This document shows positions 1 to 14,386 of a stretch of 64,000 nt of DNA, piece by piece (the first letter of the stretch is position 1; every line of letters begins with the position of its first letter). A program made the position numbers and the translations under genes. The DNA is taken from NCBI GenBank assembly GCA_016806645.1, contig JACSYO010001600.1, forward strand, positions 2,118,501 to 2,182,500, in the 5' to 3' direction. Source of the DNA: Ophiodon elongatus. Its lineage: Eukaryota; Chordata; Actinopteri; Perciformes; Hexagrammidae. The notes beneath the pieces are model-generated. The model saw only the letters and a program-made list of their open reading frames with translations. It did not search any database and was not told the origin of the DNA.

Positions 1-1384
1 AATATTGTACAAATTTAAGAGTAGTGTTACTACTGCATGAAGTAGTTACTGAACTGCATCAATAATATATCACGCTTGAAAGAAAATGGTGTCTCGTCAC
101 TGACTGCTTTATTTGCCTGAAAAAATAATCAATACAAGTACATTTTCTGAGAAGCTTTTGCAAGTTTTTAGGGCCAAACAATATTAGATACATTTGATGT
201 TTTGTAATAGCTGAGGCTTTAGTGAATTAGGCCCAGGCCCAGTCCTCTTGGAAAGAAAACAAAGGTTAACACAAAGTGGGACGCTCATTGACTTCCAGCC
301 AATAAAGAAAGACTCTAGTCTGCCTTTAATGGGATTTAAACAAAGACTGAAGTGGGTTTAGGTGGAATGTCCTGCTTTTTCTGCGTACCCTCTGCTTCAT
401 GCCAGCCATTGTCAAGTGATGTTCAATGTGTTCCAAACACCATGACAGAATGCTCTATCGTTTCATGTCAGCCAGACAGCGGCAGGGAGGAGAAGAAGCA
501 GGAATAATGTGGCTGGACTGGGGAATATACGAAATAAGGGAGGAGGGAGAGATGGAATAGGGGCTGCGGGTGAGGGCAAGAACGTCGCAAGTAGTGAAAA
601 TACATTTATCTTCTGGCATATGAATAATCTTTTTTGCCATCCCCGCACCCTCCAAGCCCCCTATCCATCCATGCATAATGTTTTTCTTCATCATTGGCAA
701 AGGTGCCTGTGCATATAGCTGTGTGAGAGTGAGATGCAAAGAAAGAAAGACTGTAGAAAGGTAGAGAGGAAATGCCTTGCAGACATAGATGGCAGCCTCA
801 ATATGTCTATGAGATACAGAACATATGTGCACACACAGCTGGACATTCCCCAATGCAGCGGATCTGAGTTTTATTTATGGCCGTCCTGATGGTCACCATA
901 ACAATATGACACATGGTGGACCTTTTTCTCTTTAGAGGCTGTCCACCTACATGCATACAATTTGGCACACATGCATGCGTGCACCCAAGCTGACAATGAG
1001 GCTATAGGATAATTTATTTGAGTGGGCAATTTTATGTTTGGCACATGTTTGTTCACTTGCGGTGTGTTTAAGGGACTTGCCTGCGTTGGTGATTCACATG
1101 GTTGTTATTCACATGGTGTTAAATCCGTGTAATTTGACCTGAAGGATGGATTTCTCCTCTCATTCTGTCTCCTTGGCTGGGGCACCTCTGTCCCTCATCG
1201 CCTTTCGCCTTATCCTCGCCACCATTCCCTCTCACTCTTTTCTCACTTTCTCCCATTCTTGTTGTCTCATTGGCACATCCCTTCCCTCTCAGTGGAGGTG
1301 TGTGCAGATCCAGGTGGTGTGTGTCATGCTCTGCTGCTTGGTACTGCTCAGTAATGGCTGGCTGCAGTGGCCAATAGAGCAGCT

Positions 1385-1386
<2 letters not shown>
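1..1386. other. intergenic, no gene seen
   Basis: Unique AT-rich sequence. The open frames at 455-853 lack splice or protein features and look like chance. Confidence 0.6.

Positions 1387-1470
<84 letters not shown>
1387..1470. repeat. (AC)42 microsatellite
   Basis: Perfect 84-bp AC run. It generates spurious poly-His/Thr and poly-Cys/Val frames on the two strands. Confidence 0.98.
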
Positions 1471-1472
<2 letters not shown>

Positions 1473-4400
1473 GGAAAGTCTTCCCAGAGACTCACTATTC
1501 ATTCCCTGCATTACCATATTGTCTGTCTCTCAGAGAGAATGGGAGGAAGGTTTGCACTGTTGTTTCACCCTGGAGTACCATCCAAGCGCCTTGGAATAGC
1601 TTTCACTCTGATGACCAATGGCTCGTTTCCATTTCCATCAAAGCAGAAAATGCCACGGGACTAAAGGTTCAAGTCTGAACTTACAATTGCTGGATTAAAG
1701 CCTAAACTGGCATTTGTGACAAAACAGTACCAATCACAAGGGATCTGTAAACAAATCCATCTTAAATTACAAGTAACCCAGATTTATTTTTTTTTCTTTC
1801 TTTCACAAGCCGATTACCTCTCTTTCTCCACCTCTCTCATGTCAGTCAGGTCTGGGGATGCTCAAAGGAAAGTAGCAAAGCAAAACCAGACACCTTTATG
1901 TGTGTAGATCAATAAGTAAACCTGGAGATTCCAGTACTTCTCTGAAGATTCTGCAATTTCAAATGTTGAATGGCCTGCCGGTCATGGAGGGTCTGGCAGC
2001 AGAGAGGGCTGAGACAGGACATCTGCTGCAGCTTTTTAGCTGCTGCACCACGTCATCCTCTAACACTGTTTTTTAACGGATAGTAATGCAATGCAACTGC
2101 ACGTTAACGAACCACGTACTTCCTAGTTTCCAAGAATACGGGAGTTCAAACCCATTCTGGAGTTGGCGCTGTGGCTGCTGCATGTGCAGCACGTGCAGAG
2201 GGTAGCGCTCTACTTGGGTTCCAAGAAGCTCAAGCAACGCTTCATTACCATTCCTTTCTTGGTTTCCACAACCCCTTTTGAAGGAAATGCCGCTGGGACG
2301 AGTGACCTCTTATGTCAGTGTTTTTACGGAAGCGCCCTGGGATGCGTAAGGAAAAGCACCCATAGTATGAAAAAGAAGTTGGAGTCTCAATAGAATAATT
2401 TACCCTCTAATTTATTTGATAGGCACAAGTCAGCCTTTCACATTCATCCACTATGGTTTCTGTGTGCTCTTTGGCCAACCGATGGGTAAAAATCACAGAT
2501 CTTTATATGTAGCACGATACGTGCATGTTCATTAAGGCTTCGGGGTTGCATATACATACGTAACATCTAACTACCAAAAATGATTAATTTATCTTAATAG
2601 TTTAGCCATCTTTAGTTAAAAACTATTGCCATCACAACATAAATGAGCATCAAACCAAGAAAGTAAACATGAAAAAAAGGGGGGAAAGGAATAGATTAGA
2701 AACAACCCAACTACACAAATAAATAATTAGTGTGCAGCGGAAGTGATCCCGAAATTCCTTCTTTGTTTTGAAAACCTTGACAAACATCTTACTTTGTAAA
2801 TGATTGACGAACCCCAGATACTAATCACATTTTATAGAGGAAACTACTTTTGCAGTCATAGCAACAGGGTTTCAAAGGATCAAAAGATTGGAAAGAGAGA
2901 AAATGAGAGAGATAGAGGAGGGAAAGTAAGAGAAATGCACCAGTGAATGCGTCCCACAAAAAGAAAGTGGAAAAGAAGAGAAATATGCAATAAAACAGGT
3001 AAAAAATAAGAAAATAGTTGTATAGATGGAGGTCATGTGATGAAAACATGCGTAAAAGCAGAAAGGCGGAGGGAGGCAGGTGGATGAAAAGGGAAATAAA
3101 AGCATAACAACGACTAAACAACTAAGATGAAAGCAGGTAGTGTTAAAGATGACAGAGGACAAACAGACTGGCAGCATTGAAGGAAAGAATAAGCAGTAGG
3201 TGAGGAATGGCGATGAGTTGGACAAGATGAATACAGGAAGAAAAAATTGATTAATAACTCATTTCTTTATTAAATCGATGCATGTCCATTAATGTCTGGC
3301 ACATTGTTGTGTCAGACATGCACATACTGTAACCTCTCATACAGAGATCTCCCTCTCCAACACTCTTACCCAGACAGCAACTGTCATTCAAAATGGCTTT
3401 TACTGAGGAATCATTTTCCCAGCCTCACCCCCATACAACTCACTTTGCAGACGTCTACAACATCAATTTTTCCCCAAGTTCATCTTAACACAATACTCAC
3501 ATGCCATATATACCTTGACAGAGTTATTACCTGCTTAGTTACCTGTTTTGGATACACGTCTGAATCTCATTGTGGTTTTCTGAAATCCCTCTTTCTAACG
3601 TTATTTGCCTCCAGGAGTGCAGATTGCTTGGCACAAATGTACGTAAATTGTACGTAAATTGTCAAAGGTTGCCAAGCAGCAAGCTATTCGCTACCTTGCG
3701 AGCGTTTACCAGCCCAAAGCGACCAGTGAGAAGTGTTGGAAATGGTAGCATTTATTAAGAATTTTGTCAATATGGTATGTGGCCTACGGTACTCATGCAC
3801 GTACATATAAAAGAGTTTTTGCTCCGTCACTTTGATATCAATATTCCGTCTAGCCATATTCTAAAGGCACAAAATAAAAAAATTGTAAGCAGTAATAGCA
3901 GAATCTGTATTGGGTCTCATCAATGGGAGCTGCTTCTGTCATCCACAACTGCATCTAGGATATATGAGGTCCCTCGCTTTCAGCTGATTAAATCTCTGTA
4001 GCCAATATACAGCAGCAGGAGTGATGTGTTCCGTCTGCAGCTTCTAATTTGAGCGATGTACTACACATTACTAATTTGCTGCACAATTATACAAACTTTA
4101 AACCGTGTGGATAACTTTACCTCAGTAAATCATTTGAAATGGCTTTGAGCTTTAGCAAAAGTAACCTTGTTTCTTACTAAATTTAATTCCTATAGAACTA
4201 TACAATACTATCAATTACGTTTCGAGTGAAACGTATTTTCTTGAGGATCGAACAGTTGCACTTTCAAATATGTGGTTGAGGATCAAAACTAAAAAAAACA
4301 CTACAAAGTCACTTTGTTAGGTTTAGGAAACAATACTACTTAGTTAGGTTTGCTAAAAGAAAAAAGAAAAGAAAACCACCACGGTTTGGCTTTAAATGAC

Positions 4401-4479
4401 TTGAAATTGAAACAAAACAAAATCGCAACAAAAGACAATTCAAGATACCTCCAGTCCATTATTCTCCATATCATACCAG
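1471..4479. other. intergenic, no gene seen
   Basis: Mostly unique. Features are a short T-run near 1,785, a purine-rich block at 2,830-3,230, and a small direct duplication TACGTAAATTG at 3,640-3,662. Confidence 0.6.
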
Positions 4480-4737
4480 ACTTTCCAGTGCTGACCCTCG
4501 GACTGGTTTCCCGTTGCCGACCCTACCTGTTTGGCCTTCCCTGCCTTGCCTCTGCCCCGTAAACGACCCTATCCTTCTGTCCACGACTTTAGCCTCAGCT
4601 CCCTCCTGTCTCCGTCTGCCTGTTCCCCTGACGTCTTGGTGAGTTACCTGTTCTGCATACAATAAAGCCTTCTTCAACAAAGTTACGGTGTCTGTCGTAC
4701 TGCGCTTGGGGCCTACCTTACCCCGTTACATCCAGAG
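4480..4737 (+). mobile_element. retroelement 3' tail or solo LTR-like fragment
   Basis: A C-rich block (CCGACCCTACCTG, CCTTGCCTCTGCCCC) leads to AATAAAGCCTTCTT and then CTGCGCTTGGGG, ending near CCCCGTTACA. This architecture, a pyrimidine-rich stretch, poly(A) signal and short CTGCG...TTACA end, is typical of teleost retroelement 3' ends. Family not determined. Confidence 0.35.
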
Positions 4738-7700
4738 CTACAAAAAGAGCACATTTTGTCTGCTCCTTGACTGAACCTTCCTCAAAGTTTTGAGCAAAGT
4801 AAGATCTTCAAATGTCCTGCAAACAAGAAACACGACTCAACCAACTCTGGAGGGTAAGTTATTAAAGCCCAGACTGAAAATAATCACAATCAACCCTTAA
4901 GGTTAAAGAGGGAGTCCTAGAAATTCATCTCTTTGATCTGATACTTGTGTATGCATGGCCGTGTGTATATGCATTTGTGTTTCAGCATGCTTACAGTTAT
5001 GTCCCTAATTACTCGTAATTGTACTAAACTTTTCTTACACTGCACAGCTTTGTCACAGATGCCTCTTGGAAAGGCTAAAAATCCTCTACACCCATGGGTC
5101 ACATTCTGTATTTTAAAAATTAAACTTATTTTTAAGCAGCCAGAATAGGTTCTATTGAAGAATTCCTTTCAGTTTGGAAATTGATCACTATTTTCCTTCT
5201 GAAATCAATAAAGAGCTCTGACTGTACAGTATAAAGACTTTTTTTTTGTCAGTGGTAAAAAAACGGTCAACATCAAAATGCTCAATGTCAAATCTGAGGA
5301 AATTTATTTCCCTGTTTAAAACATTGAGAAAATGAATCATAAGTTACATTACTTTCATGAAGTAGTTAAAAAAAAAGTCTAATTTATGACTTTTGGTAAC
5401 AAGTATTCATCCTTTTACATTCCAATGGTAGACCGCCAACGAAAAGGCCACATCTATGTTAGTAGCAACAACACAATTATATACTTATGCCACAAACTTT
5501 AAAACTGATAAATAAACTATAAAAACACTTTAATTAAATGATTTTCTTTTCATTAGTATTTTTGTCATATACAGATATGCCAAGATGATTGCATGGTATC
5601 ATATATGTTATAAGTCCAAGCATGTTCTAGGGCCTGTCTTGACAGCAATGCATTGGGGCCCGTCGTGACTACCTTACGCCCCTGTCTGATGGAACAGATG
5701 TGCTCCTATTTAAATCAATACAGCTTTACACAGGCTAACGGCCTGCGGATGCATATTCATGGTGACAGGTGGTTAAAGTGTGCCGTGATGCAACTCAGTG
5801 ACATTATCAGCAAGTTAAATGAATGCATTTATATGAAGAGAAAAGGAAAAGCAGCAGCCGGTTTGACATTTTGAACAGAGTTATACATTTATGAAGTAAA
5901 CTGGTGACGACAAGATAATTATAAAACTTTACATCCAAGGGGTTTCTTTTCTTCTAGCTCTTGTGAGATCTTTTTGAATTCACCATAACCATCACCTCAC
6001 ATGTCAAACTACCAATCTTGCTGCAAGACCTCATTTGGATACTGCCACCTCATCACATAATCTGACAATGGCTGAATAACCCTGTCATATCCAAGTCAAT
6101 AAGTGAAACCTCTCTTTTCATATAGTCCTGATCATTACAGAAATTTGAAATAAGAAAGTCAGTAAAATAGATGGATGTTCTTAATATATTGGTGGGGGCG
6201 TAGAGACCATTAATTCCCAGGAATAAGAAAAAAAGGTCTCAACTGAGTAGATGGAAGTAACTACAATTTGTTCCAACCCCCAATTATCTCTTGCTTGTCT
6301 ATTCCCACCAATCCCAACTGGCTATGTCCATCTCTAAAGCTTTGTATATACTAAAAAGTCAACCGCTGTCTTTCTACCTCCAACTCCTAACCAAAAAGTT
6401 ATCTTTGCTTTGCAGTAATCGTCGACCATGCATGGGAAATAAATTGACTTGTCAGTGTAGCATTGCTCAAGTCTGGTTTGCCATCTCATCTCCCCCCCCC
6501 TTGCACTTATTTTTTTCTTTCTTTTCCAAGATCTCTGATCTCTTCTCTTTCCTTTTACCCTCCTTATTTATTTTTCTCCTGGTATGATTTTGGTTATCAT
6601 TTTATTTCCTGAATGTGTTGTTTGCTTCTCTATTACCCTCCTTTCCCTTCTTTCTCTCTTTACTCTCTATTCCTCTCTCCCTGGCTGTGGGGTGATGTAT
6701 GGTCCCTGTCAGCGCTGGAATCAATGGGATGCTGGTTGTTTTAATTTAGCCTGGGAGCCCAGCGGATCCAGATCCTCAGCGTCATGGAAGAGCGATGGCA
6801 GTGGCCTTTCTCTCCTCCGTTTTTACTCCCCTCCCTCTGTCCTCCCTCGTTGCTGCATTGATCAACACTTAGCTCCCGTTGGACAATGCTCCGTGGAGGC
6901 CCACACCATTCGTAGGCCTGAGTTATTTGACCACTAAATTCTGATCGGTTCATCCTTGAGTCCAAGTGGATCTTTGTGCCGAATTTGAGGAAATTCCCCA
7001 CATGAGAGAATGTTGAATGACAATGAACAACCACAAACACAATGCTTCCGGCCACGGCGCCCGCCAGCACGAAGGGAAAAGAACAATACTCCAGGTTAAT
7101 TTATGGCATATTTGCTAAGACATGACAGTGCAGCTTTGAGGATCTGCCTCAAGTAGGAGAATCAAACTGATGGACGGATAAACAATCAATAATGGACTGA
7201 AAGGTAAAAGGTTGGACAAGCTTTATTTGAGCCATGATCCGGGGCTCAGCAGCCACATTTCTCCTGACAGCTCCTCCTCTCTCGTATAATTTTCCTCCCT
7301 TTCGTCTTCTCCCCTTCATTGCTACCCACCATTAATACAAATCATCTCTCCCAATATTCCCCAACGCCAGGCTTGAGCAAAAGCCGTCATGCAAAGCTCA
7401 CATTGCGAACTAAAGTAATTAAAGTGGCTGCTTTGAAACAAAAGACTGAATAGAGAGGCTTTGGAGAAAATGAAAGCAATGTGCAGAGAAAGAAGGGTAA
7501 GCGATCAGAGAGGTGGGTTCCACCACAATGGCTCTGTTGATGAGAAATGTGCTGTACAAACGGGTCATGTATTATTGGGGTTTTAACAGATGTATGCATG
7601 ATGTGACACAAAAGGTTGGGAGGGGTTTAGTCTTTGTTTAAGCCACAGCAAATTTGCAATCAGGAACTATTGAAATAATTGAACGAGTTGTCTAATAGAG

Positions 7701-9177
7701 CAGATTATTGTGAGGCGTGTAAAATAATGAAATCTTTTTTTAGATATGTTCTCCAGCTAAACTATCATACCGTAATATCTAAAAAAAAAAATGTTATATA
7801 AATAGTTACAATGTACCACTTTTCCCTAACAGTTTTTAAACTGTACTAAGTGCATCAGACTACATAATTGGCCAACTAGTCCTCAAACGAATATTAGCAA
7901 TGCACCTTTCTTCCGGTGGATGCAAGCCAAGGTAAAACACAAGCTCTATCCCTGGCTCCTAGAACTTATTCCTGTAATAGTATAACTAATATATTTTTCC
8001 AATAAAGTTTTGTTGGTTAAAGTAATTGCTTTCCTGTGTTCCCTGGCAGCATTTTTTTTTTTCAAGCGAGGGATACATTTATTGCATTGGGTTAATACAG
8101 ATGTGGTCAGGTTGGCTGAATGTGGCTAGACTTCGACCACTGGAGACCGGTTAGTGAGAATTGTCCATTATAGCAGAGACATCGACTAGATGGCTATAAG
8201 GGTAGCATGTTCTTTTCCTGGCTGCAGTTGAAAAAAAATTTCTGTTCGAGGAACAAGATGAACAGAGAGGGGGCGCTGCCATGAAACCATTAAATAAAAG
8301 TGGGTGCAGTGCATGTAATTCACATAGCTGTGTGCTGTAGCAAAATGAAAAGCTATTTAATATCAGTTAGATTTAAAGTCTCATCACTGTAACGAAGCAT
8401 GCAGAACTTTTCACTCATATTCCACGACCTGAAAGGTCTTGAAAGATGCCAATGAAGTTTACCAGGAGACATGACGAAAGAAAAAAAAAAAAAAAAATAT
8501 GACAAGTCATGGCAGAAAGATGACAGTAAAGAAGGTGGCAGGTGCCATCGGCTGGAAATTAACATGGTGGAACATGACAGAGTGAAAAGAGGATAGGGGC
8601 ATTGAGGTGAAGTCGACGTGGTGTCAGGGAGCACCTGTGACGCTCCCAGGTCTGCGGTACACTCCATTTAACATTACAGCACTGTGAATTTGTCAGAGGA
8701 AAGCAGGCAGAGGAACTGTTAACTGTTATTTCAAGCTGTCAGCTTGGATCTGTATCACACAATGCCTCATAGGGCTCCTCGGTTTATGACACAAGAAGAG
8801 TGTAGGTGGCATGAAAGGAGGAGACATACAGAAAGACAGATCCAGCATTATTATGAACAAGACAAATGCGTTGCACCTTTCACTTGTGAGAAAACAACTA
8901 TGATCATGTGCAGTTCAGGCATTTCTTAAGATAAAAAAAAAAAAAAGCTTTTGAAAAGAACACAATCATCTTAGTGCGTGTCTCAAAACTAAGTACGTAA
9001 TGATGAAGGAACTCAATATCTGAACATTATAAATTAGGTAGGTAAAACAGACATGGACGCACATTAACACTCAAGTCAGATTCTGGAGGATCCTGGTTCT
9101 TCTCTCCCCTCTAGGTTTGCATAGCTGTGTAGCCTCCTCCCTGCAGCCACCATTTGTGACATGAATGTCAGGGGCAG
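4738..9177. other. intergenic, no gene seen
   Basis: Contains a C9 run at about 6,491, A-runs at 8,481-8,497 and 8,932-8,946, and complex unique blocks at 6,690-7,080. A hydrophobic frame near 7,070 (minus) was considered and rejected as an exon. Confidence 0.55.
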
Positions 9178-9285
9178 GGACTGAGCCTCATCCACAAACA
9201 GTACGTACACACATTACGTGCTTAAACCATGCGTACAAACAGTTTATGCACAACCTGGGATTCATCAATACTTTCTTACTGAGGC
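9178..9285. mobile_element. possible MITE fragment with CATGCGTAC motifs
   Basis: Shows GTACGTACACACATTACGTG followed by TTAAACCATGCGTACAAAC and GGGATTCATCAAT. These resemble termini of short non-autonomous transposons common in teleosts; a partial copy at best. Confidence 0.3.
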
Positions 9286-11150
9286 AACCCTTGGGCCATG
9301 AGGGCTGAGCGAAAGCCTCCGGAGGCTGCATTACACTCGAATTTGAACGATCAGACATCTTGTCAACTGACTGTTAGGCCAAAAAAAAGTCCTTCTCTTT
9401 TGGCAAACTCTTGCATAGTATAGGAAATGATTCTGTCAACTATAAATAAACTGATAAGGACCTTTGCCAAACAGTCCCAATAATCCAGAATAAAATCATC
9501 TTCACAGTACTGGAGCTATTCCAAAAATAAATAAAAATACTTTAAGTCAAGGAAATCTGATGGATTACATCTATAAACAAATTCAAAATCAATAGTGAGA
9601 TGAAGTAGGTAACAATCATCATAGCAATCGTTCTGCAGAGACCATTAATATGGCTCTCAGTATGTTTTGGTAAGAGGACAACATTTATTGACTCATTTCC
9701 CCTTTATTAACTTGCACAGTTAACAGAACATACGATCTCCAGAAACAAACTTTTGCTTGATACTTTCTTATCAAACCTGGGTTGAGCGGCACCGACATTG
9801 CCTAAACTGATGGTCTACACTGTGTTGAAAAGACAAATCAAACGCAGGCTGTGACAAGCTGTCACGTGAATAAAGAAAAATGAAAAACAGCAAAAAAGAC
9901 AAATCCAAGAGAGAGCAGAGTACAGAGATAATTCTGGATTTTCTGTGATGGGATAACTGACTTTCTGCTCTGCTGTTACCTTGGCGACAGGACACAGGAG
10001 CGTACAGACCCATATATGTGCGCACCCATACACATATGAGAAGGTGGACCCATAGTGGAAAGAGGGCAGAGGAGGGGGTAGTGGGCAGTCTGACATTTCA
10101 AGTTGAGTTCTGTCTACAGTGTGGAAATGTCATAATGTTCGGCTAGACACATCTATCAAAGGCAGGAAGAGTTTCCAAACAGTGGACAGTATAAGGATCA
10201 TCACTTCATTACATCCCCCTGAGTGTTTTACTATCTCTGCTACATTTTCCTCTTCTTTTCCTGCTCACGCATATATAAATACCGTCAAATGTGTAAATGA
10301 ACGTGCATTTGCATGCCATATTTAGTTCTGAATCTTTTGACCAATACACCTCAGTGAAACAAAAGGTGTGAACTGTTGGGACGCACTTTGTTTTCTCACA
10401 TTTGGTGTGTATTTGTTTGATGGAATTCCCCTGTGAAAGATATAAAACCCATTTGAAAGCCCCAAAAGAGTCGCTGGTATTTTTGTAAAAATATTGCTTT
10501 CTGGGGAGAAGGAGAAATAGAAAAAGATGGAAAAGCAGTGGGTGCTAGATAGTGTTCAGATGCACACACCTGCACAGATGCACACAAACAAACCTGCACA
10601 CAGACACAAACACACATACACACTCACACACTTGCCCTCTAGGTAGTCAGAAATGTCAAGAAACACATCACGCTGTCACTGACTCAAAATGGAAGTATAC
10701 AGTACAAAACAGGAGCCTGCTCCCTGCAATATGTGCCACCACAGGACACAGCTTCCAGAGCACAGCAGTGGCCCTAAGGCTAGCAAACAGCCATCACAAA
10801 CCGGAGCTGCAGGACTCGAGCACTCCAACAGCCATCACCCCATCCAGAGCCATACACCGGCCCGACCCAGACATCATTATGTTCGGGTTAGTTGCATAAA
10901 GTCCATGTGCTCTGTTTGGAAGATAATACAATGCTTGCTCGGACACAATGCAGAATCATTGCAGAGGAAATTTTGCGCCTGCTGCGTTGCCCAAAGGCAT
11001 GGATATGTTTGTCTGCAGTGGAGAGCCACAGCCAAGAGCAGTGCTGTTAGTCGAGGAGAGGGGTAGAAACGTGTTTTGAGGCTAATGACTAAATCCCTCA
11101 TCCCTTAAAAACTAGCTTAAAAAAAATAAAATACAATGGAAAGACAATAT
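9286..11150. other. intergenic, no gene seen
   Basis: Unique sequence with an imperfect CA-rich stretch at 10,560-10,632. The open frames at 10,552-11,066 have no recognisable domain. Confidence 0.55.
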
Positions 11151-11191
11151 TTTATTTATTTATTTATTTATTTATATATATATATATATAT
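11151..11191. repeat. (TTTA)n followed by (TA)n
   Basis: About six TTTA units pass into a TA run ending at 11,191. A poly(A) plus TATC repeat follows at 11,309-11,360. Confidence 0.95.
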
Positions 11192-11759
11192 TAATTTATT
11201 AAATGTTGCAGTAAGTAAAATATTTGTATTGCTTTGGAAAGGAGTCCATTATTCAAATAGCCAATAGTTAAAACTCCACAAAGGGATTCAATTTATCCCT
11301 GTTAACTGTAAAAAAAAAAAAAAAAAAAAATATCTATCTATCAATATCTATCTATCAATAAATAATCCCTGCCTAGCAAAATGTCTGTGGAAAATACTAA
11401 TGCATAATTCAAGAACTACAATCCGAGTCACGCAACCTACAGAGCCATTAATTCTTACGTGAAAAGTGAAAGTGAAAAATGTCACATTGGTAATTTTAAC
11501 AATTTCCAGCTAGGAAAATGGTTCACACAATGTCTGGAAATATGAAATATACCGGCAATGTGTGCTAGCAGGGGCAGCAAAAAATACAGCTTACAAACAG
11601 TGCCCATTATATTTTTGGGTGGTGCATTATTCTTCTTGGAAAAATGGAGGTAAAAATGAAGATGATGGAGTACAGAGGTAAGAAAACAGTTACAGCCCAT
11701 GCCATGCAATTATAATGTACCTGGTTTGAATCCAGCTATTGGACCTATGGTCCTGTCTT

Positions 11760-11935
11760 ATTCAGGTTTACCTACTAAAATGAACTGTACATGGTAAACA
11801 ATATGCCAGCTAAACATCAGCATGTTAAGATTGTCAACATCAGCATTTTAGCATGCTGATGTTAGTATTTAGCTCACAGCTGTCACAGCCTCACAGAACT
11901 GTGAGCATGACAAAGTCTTGTTAATTATACAGACT
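11760..11935. mobile_element. percomorph dispersed repeat with CATGCTGATGTTAG core
   Basis: Contains AAACATCAGCATGTTAAGA, then TTAGCATGCTGATGTTAG, TATTTAGCTCACAG and CAGCCTCACAGAACTGTGAG. This motif order is common in percomorph noncoding DNA. It has internal inverted repeats. Confidence 0.5.
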
Positions 11936-12405
11936 TCCTGCAATGTTCCTATCAACAATATGGACTACTTTCTCTCGCTTTGCCAGTGTCATTATAGCTT
12001 CTCATAGACTCATTTGGCAAGTGATTACAGATGACCCTTGTTGAAGTCTAGTACTGTAAATGACTTATCAGAAGAAGTTCTGAGTAGCTTTATGCCAAAA
12101 GGTTTTTGTATCAGCCTGTCAGAATCAAAGAATCTCTACAGAAATCATCTTGAAGTTCAACAGATATCTGGGGAGAGATCCATCAAATGACATTTGCCTC
12201 AATACCGATAATACAATGCAACCACGGGATACTGTATTTTAAGAAGGAAAAAGTAAAGCTTTCTCGGTCTTACTCCGCTCACATATGGATGCAACGAGTT
12301 CATAACCTGTTCTCGTGAGGTTGCTGAGTGTAAGACAAATAAAAAATCGTTAGACCTAACAGGATGAAAGAAAGTGGTTTCATAGTTTAAATCGACAGTA
12401 CACAC

Positions 12406-12655
12406 AGTGGGCCTCATTCACAAACAGTGCAAACGCACACATCTGTATGGGTGTTGTAATGGGATTACAGTGTACAAAAGTATCACTAAACGCATCTCAT
12501 TTCAAGAGCGCATTCATTTAAAAAAAATAATTAGACGCCCTTTCATCCTCATCAATTATTGTCATAATTAAAATATATTATACATTTTGAAGCTCCTATT
12601 GAGGTTTTCGAATGACCCTTGAAATGTCTGCACACATAAGTGAATGAGGCCCATT
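12406..12655. mobile_element. fold-back MITE, 250 bp
   Basis: The termini AGTGGGCCTCATTCAC (12,406-12,421) and GTGAATGAGGCCCATT (12,640-12,655) are inverted repeats matching at 15 of 16 positions. The interior is AT-rich and non-coding. I could not define a target-site duplication by eye. Confidence 0.6.
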
Positions 12656-14247
12656 GACGCTCAGCATGCAGTCTAAAAGTATCTGAAGATAGTTATTTCC
12701 TGCAAGGTGTTGATAAAGGACAGGCGCACAGCCACCTGCACGTACAGCAGGCTGGGGGTCTAAAGCCCAGATAAATTCATAATTTGTGTGGAGATGGCCC
12801 TGCCAGTGTAATCCCTATTGCCAGGAGCGTGGCACTGTGGCTTAAACATGGTTGAGAGGACTCTCCCCAGCTAGCCATAAATCTATGACGTTAGCCGCGC
12901 AGAGACCCGCAGGAGGCTCCCTCTGCCTTGTTATCTTTATGTCCCCCATTGTGAGTACGCTGATTAAAATGGTGCTCGTTTTAAACTGGTTTTCCATCGT
13001 CGCTCATTTTGCATTTTTCTCCCGCTCGTTTTCATTCAATTTTTCTTCTAATTCTCTCGCTCTCATCCTTAAGAGCGTCCAATCATTGCCTCACACGGTC
13101 ACGCACACACACAGAGACACACTCGCAACATACGTAAAGGACAGGGAGAAGAGGGGGCTGCATGATATATGCTCTTATGGCTCTGGTATTATTAGAAAAG
13201 TATTTTTTCTGGGAATTCATCTTCCTATTGCTGCTTGAAAAAAAAAAAAAAAAAAAAAAACAAGGGGCGAAAATAGAAGAATGACTTTGATGAAAGATAT
13301 ATGTACAATAACAGAATTATTTTTAATCCAATTATTTTTCATTCTGTTCAATTTATTTTTAATCATGATTATGAAGCCATATTTTTAATATATCATCTCA
13401 TTATGATTTGAATAGAGAAAAAGCTTAACCTATAGAAGAATGGGGGATGCTATGAAGAGAATAAATTGCAGATCAGTCATGGGCACAATGGGAACATTGA
13501 GCAGTAGATGGGGAATATTGATTATATCACATGCATGTTGATAATATGAAGACACTGTTTAATTTCATGGGAAACACTTCAGAATTACATTACCCGCTTC
13601 CACCATGACAAGTTGGGCTCAGCGGTTGTCACAGCAACACCTTTCCTGTGGGGGTGACACCGTGGCGTCTTGGCAGAGTTGGGAGGACCGACGGACAATA
13701 AAGGAGTCGGATACTTTGTTACAGTGATACACTTGGCTGGTTTCTCTTTCCCTCTCTCTGGACCTCTCTGCCTTTCTTCACCTCAGTTACCCTTTGCCTC
13801 TCATCTTGATGTGCCTTCCCTCACTTTGTACCCATTTTATCCCTCCTTTTCTTCTTTCCTTGCACCCTGTCTACTTTGTTGTATACGTGTATGTCATATA
13901 AATCAAAACAGCTGAATTTAGAGCAAGACTGCCATAGGAAAACCCCCCCACCCAAAAAAATCAGCATTGGTCATTAACAGCACAGTATATTTCCGTTAAC
14001 CTGACGGAAAACTATTGGGGCCGTGTGGATTACGTTGTATTTGAGGATCTTCCTTAAAAGGTGAAAATGGTAGAAAGACTCTGAATTACACATTTTTCCC
14101 GATACATATAGATGGCTTTTCCATCATATATTTTTGAAGAGTATACACAAATTAGAATGTGCCAGAATATAAAACGACGCAAAATAAAGAAAAACTCAAT
14201 CATGTTTCTCTCACTTTCTATCAATTATTTTCTCTTTTGACAAATGC

Positions 14248-14249
<2 letters not shown>
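12656..14249. other. intergenic; candidate conserved noncoding blocks
   Basis: No gene. The blocks at about 12,850-13,080 and 13,320-13,600 are complex and rich in TAAT/ATTA and Sox/POU-like words, as developmental enhancers often are; conservation was not tested. A poly(A) run lies at about 13,238-13,260. Confidence 0.35.
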
Positions 14250-14318
<69 letters not shown>

Positions 14319-14335
14319 ATGCATATGTATGTATG

Positions 14336-14386
<51 letters not shown>

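Noticed and set aside
1119..1664. Open frames of poly-His/Thr and poly-Cys/Val
   Set aside because: They are read-through of an (AC)n microsatellite. The same applies at 20,404-20,825, 22,731-23,399 and 36,190-36,513.
6741..7070. Minus-strand frame with a hydrophobic stretch LAGAVAGSIVFVVV
   Set aside because: It looks membrane-like, but I recognise no family, there is no convincing donor, and the neighbouring sequence looks noncoding.
9771..10096. Two overlapping minus-strand frames of 84 and 93 codons with hydrophobic runs
   Set aside because: The hydrophobicity comes from T-rich sequence; no recognisable protein.
11725..11745. GGTTTGAATCCAG resembling a tRNA T-arm
   Set aside because: No A-box or acceptor stem at the right distance.
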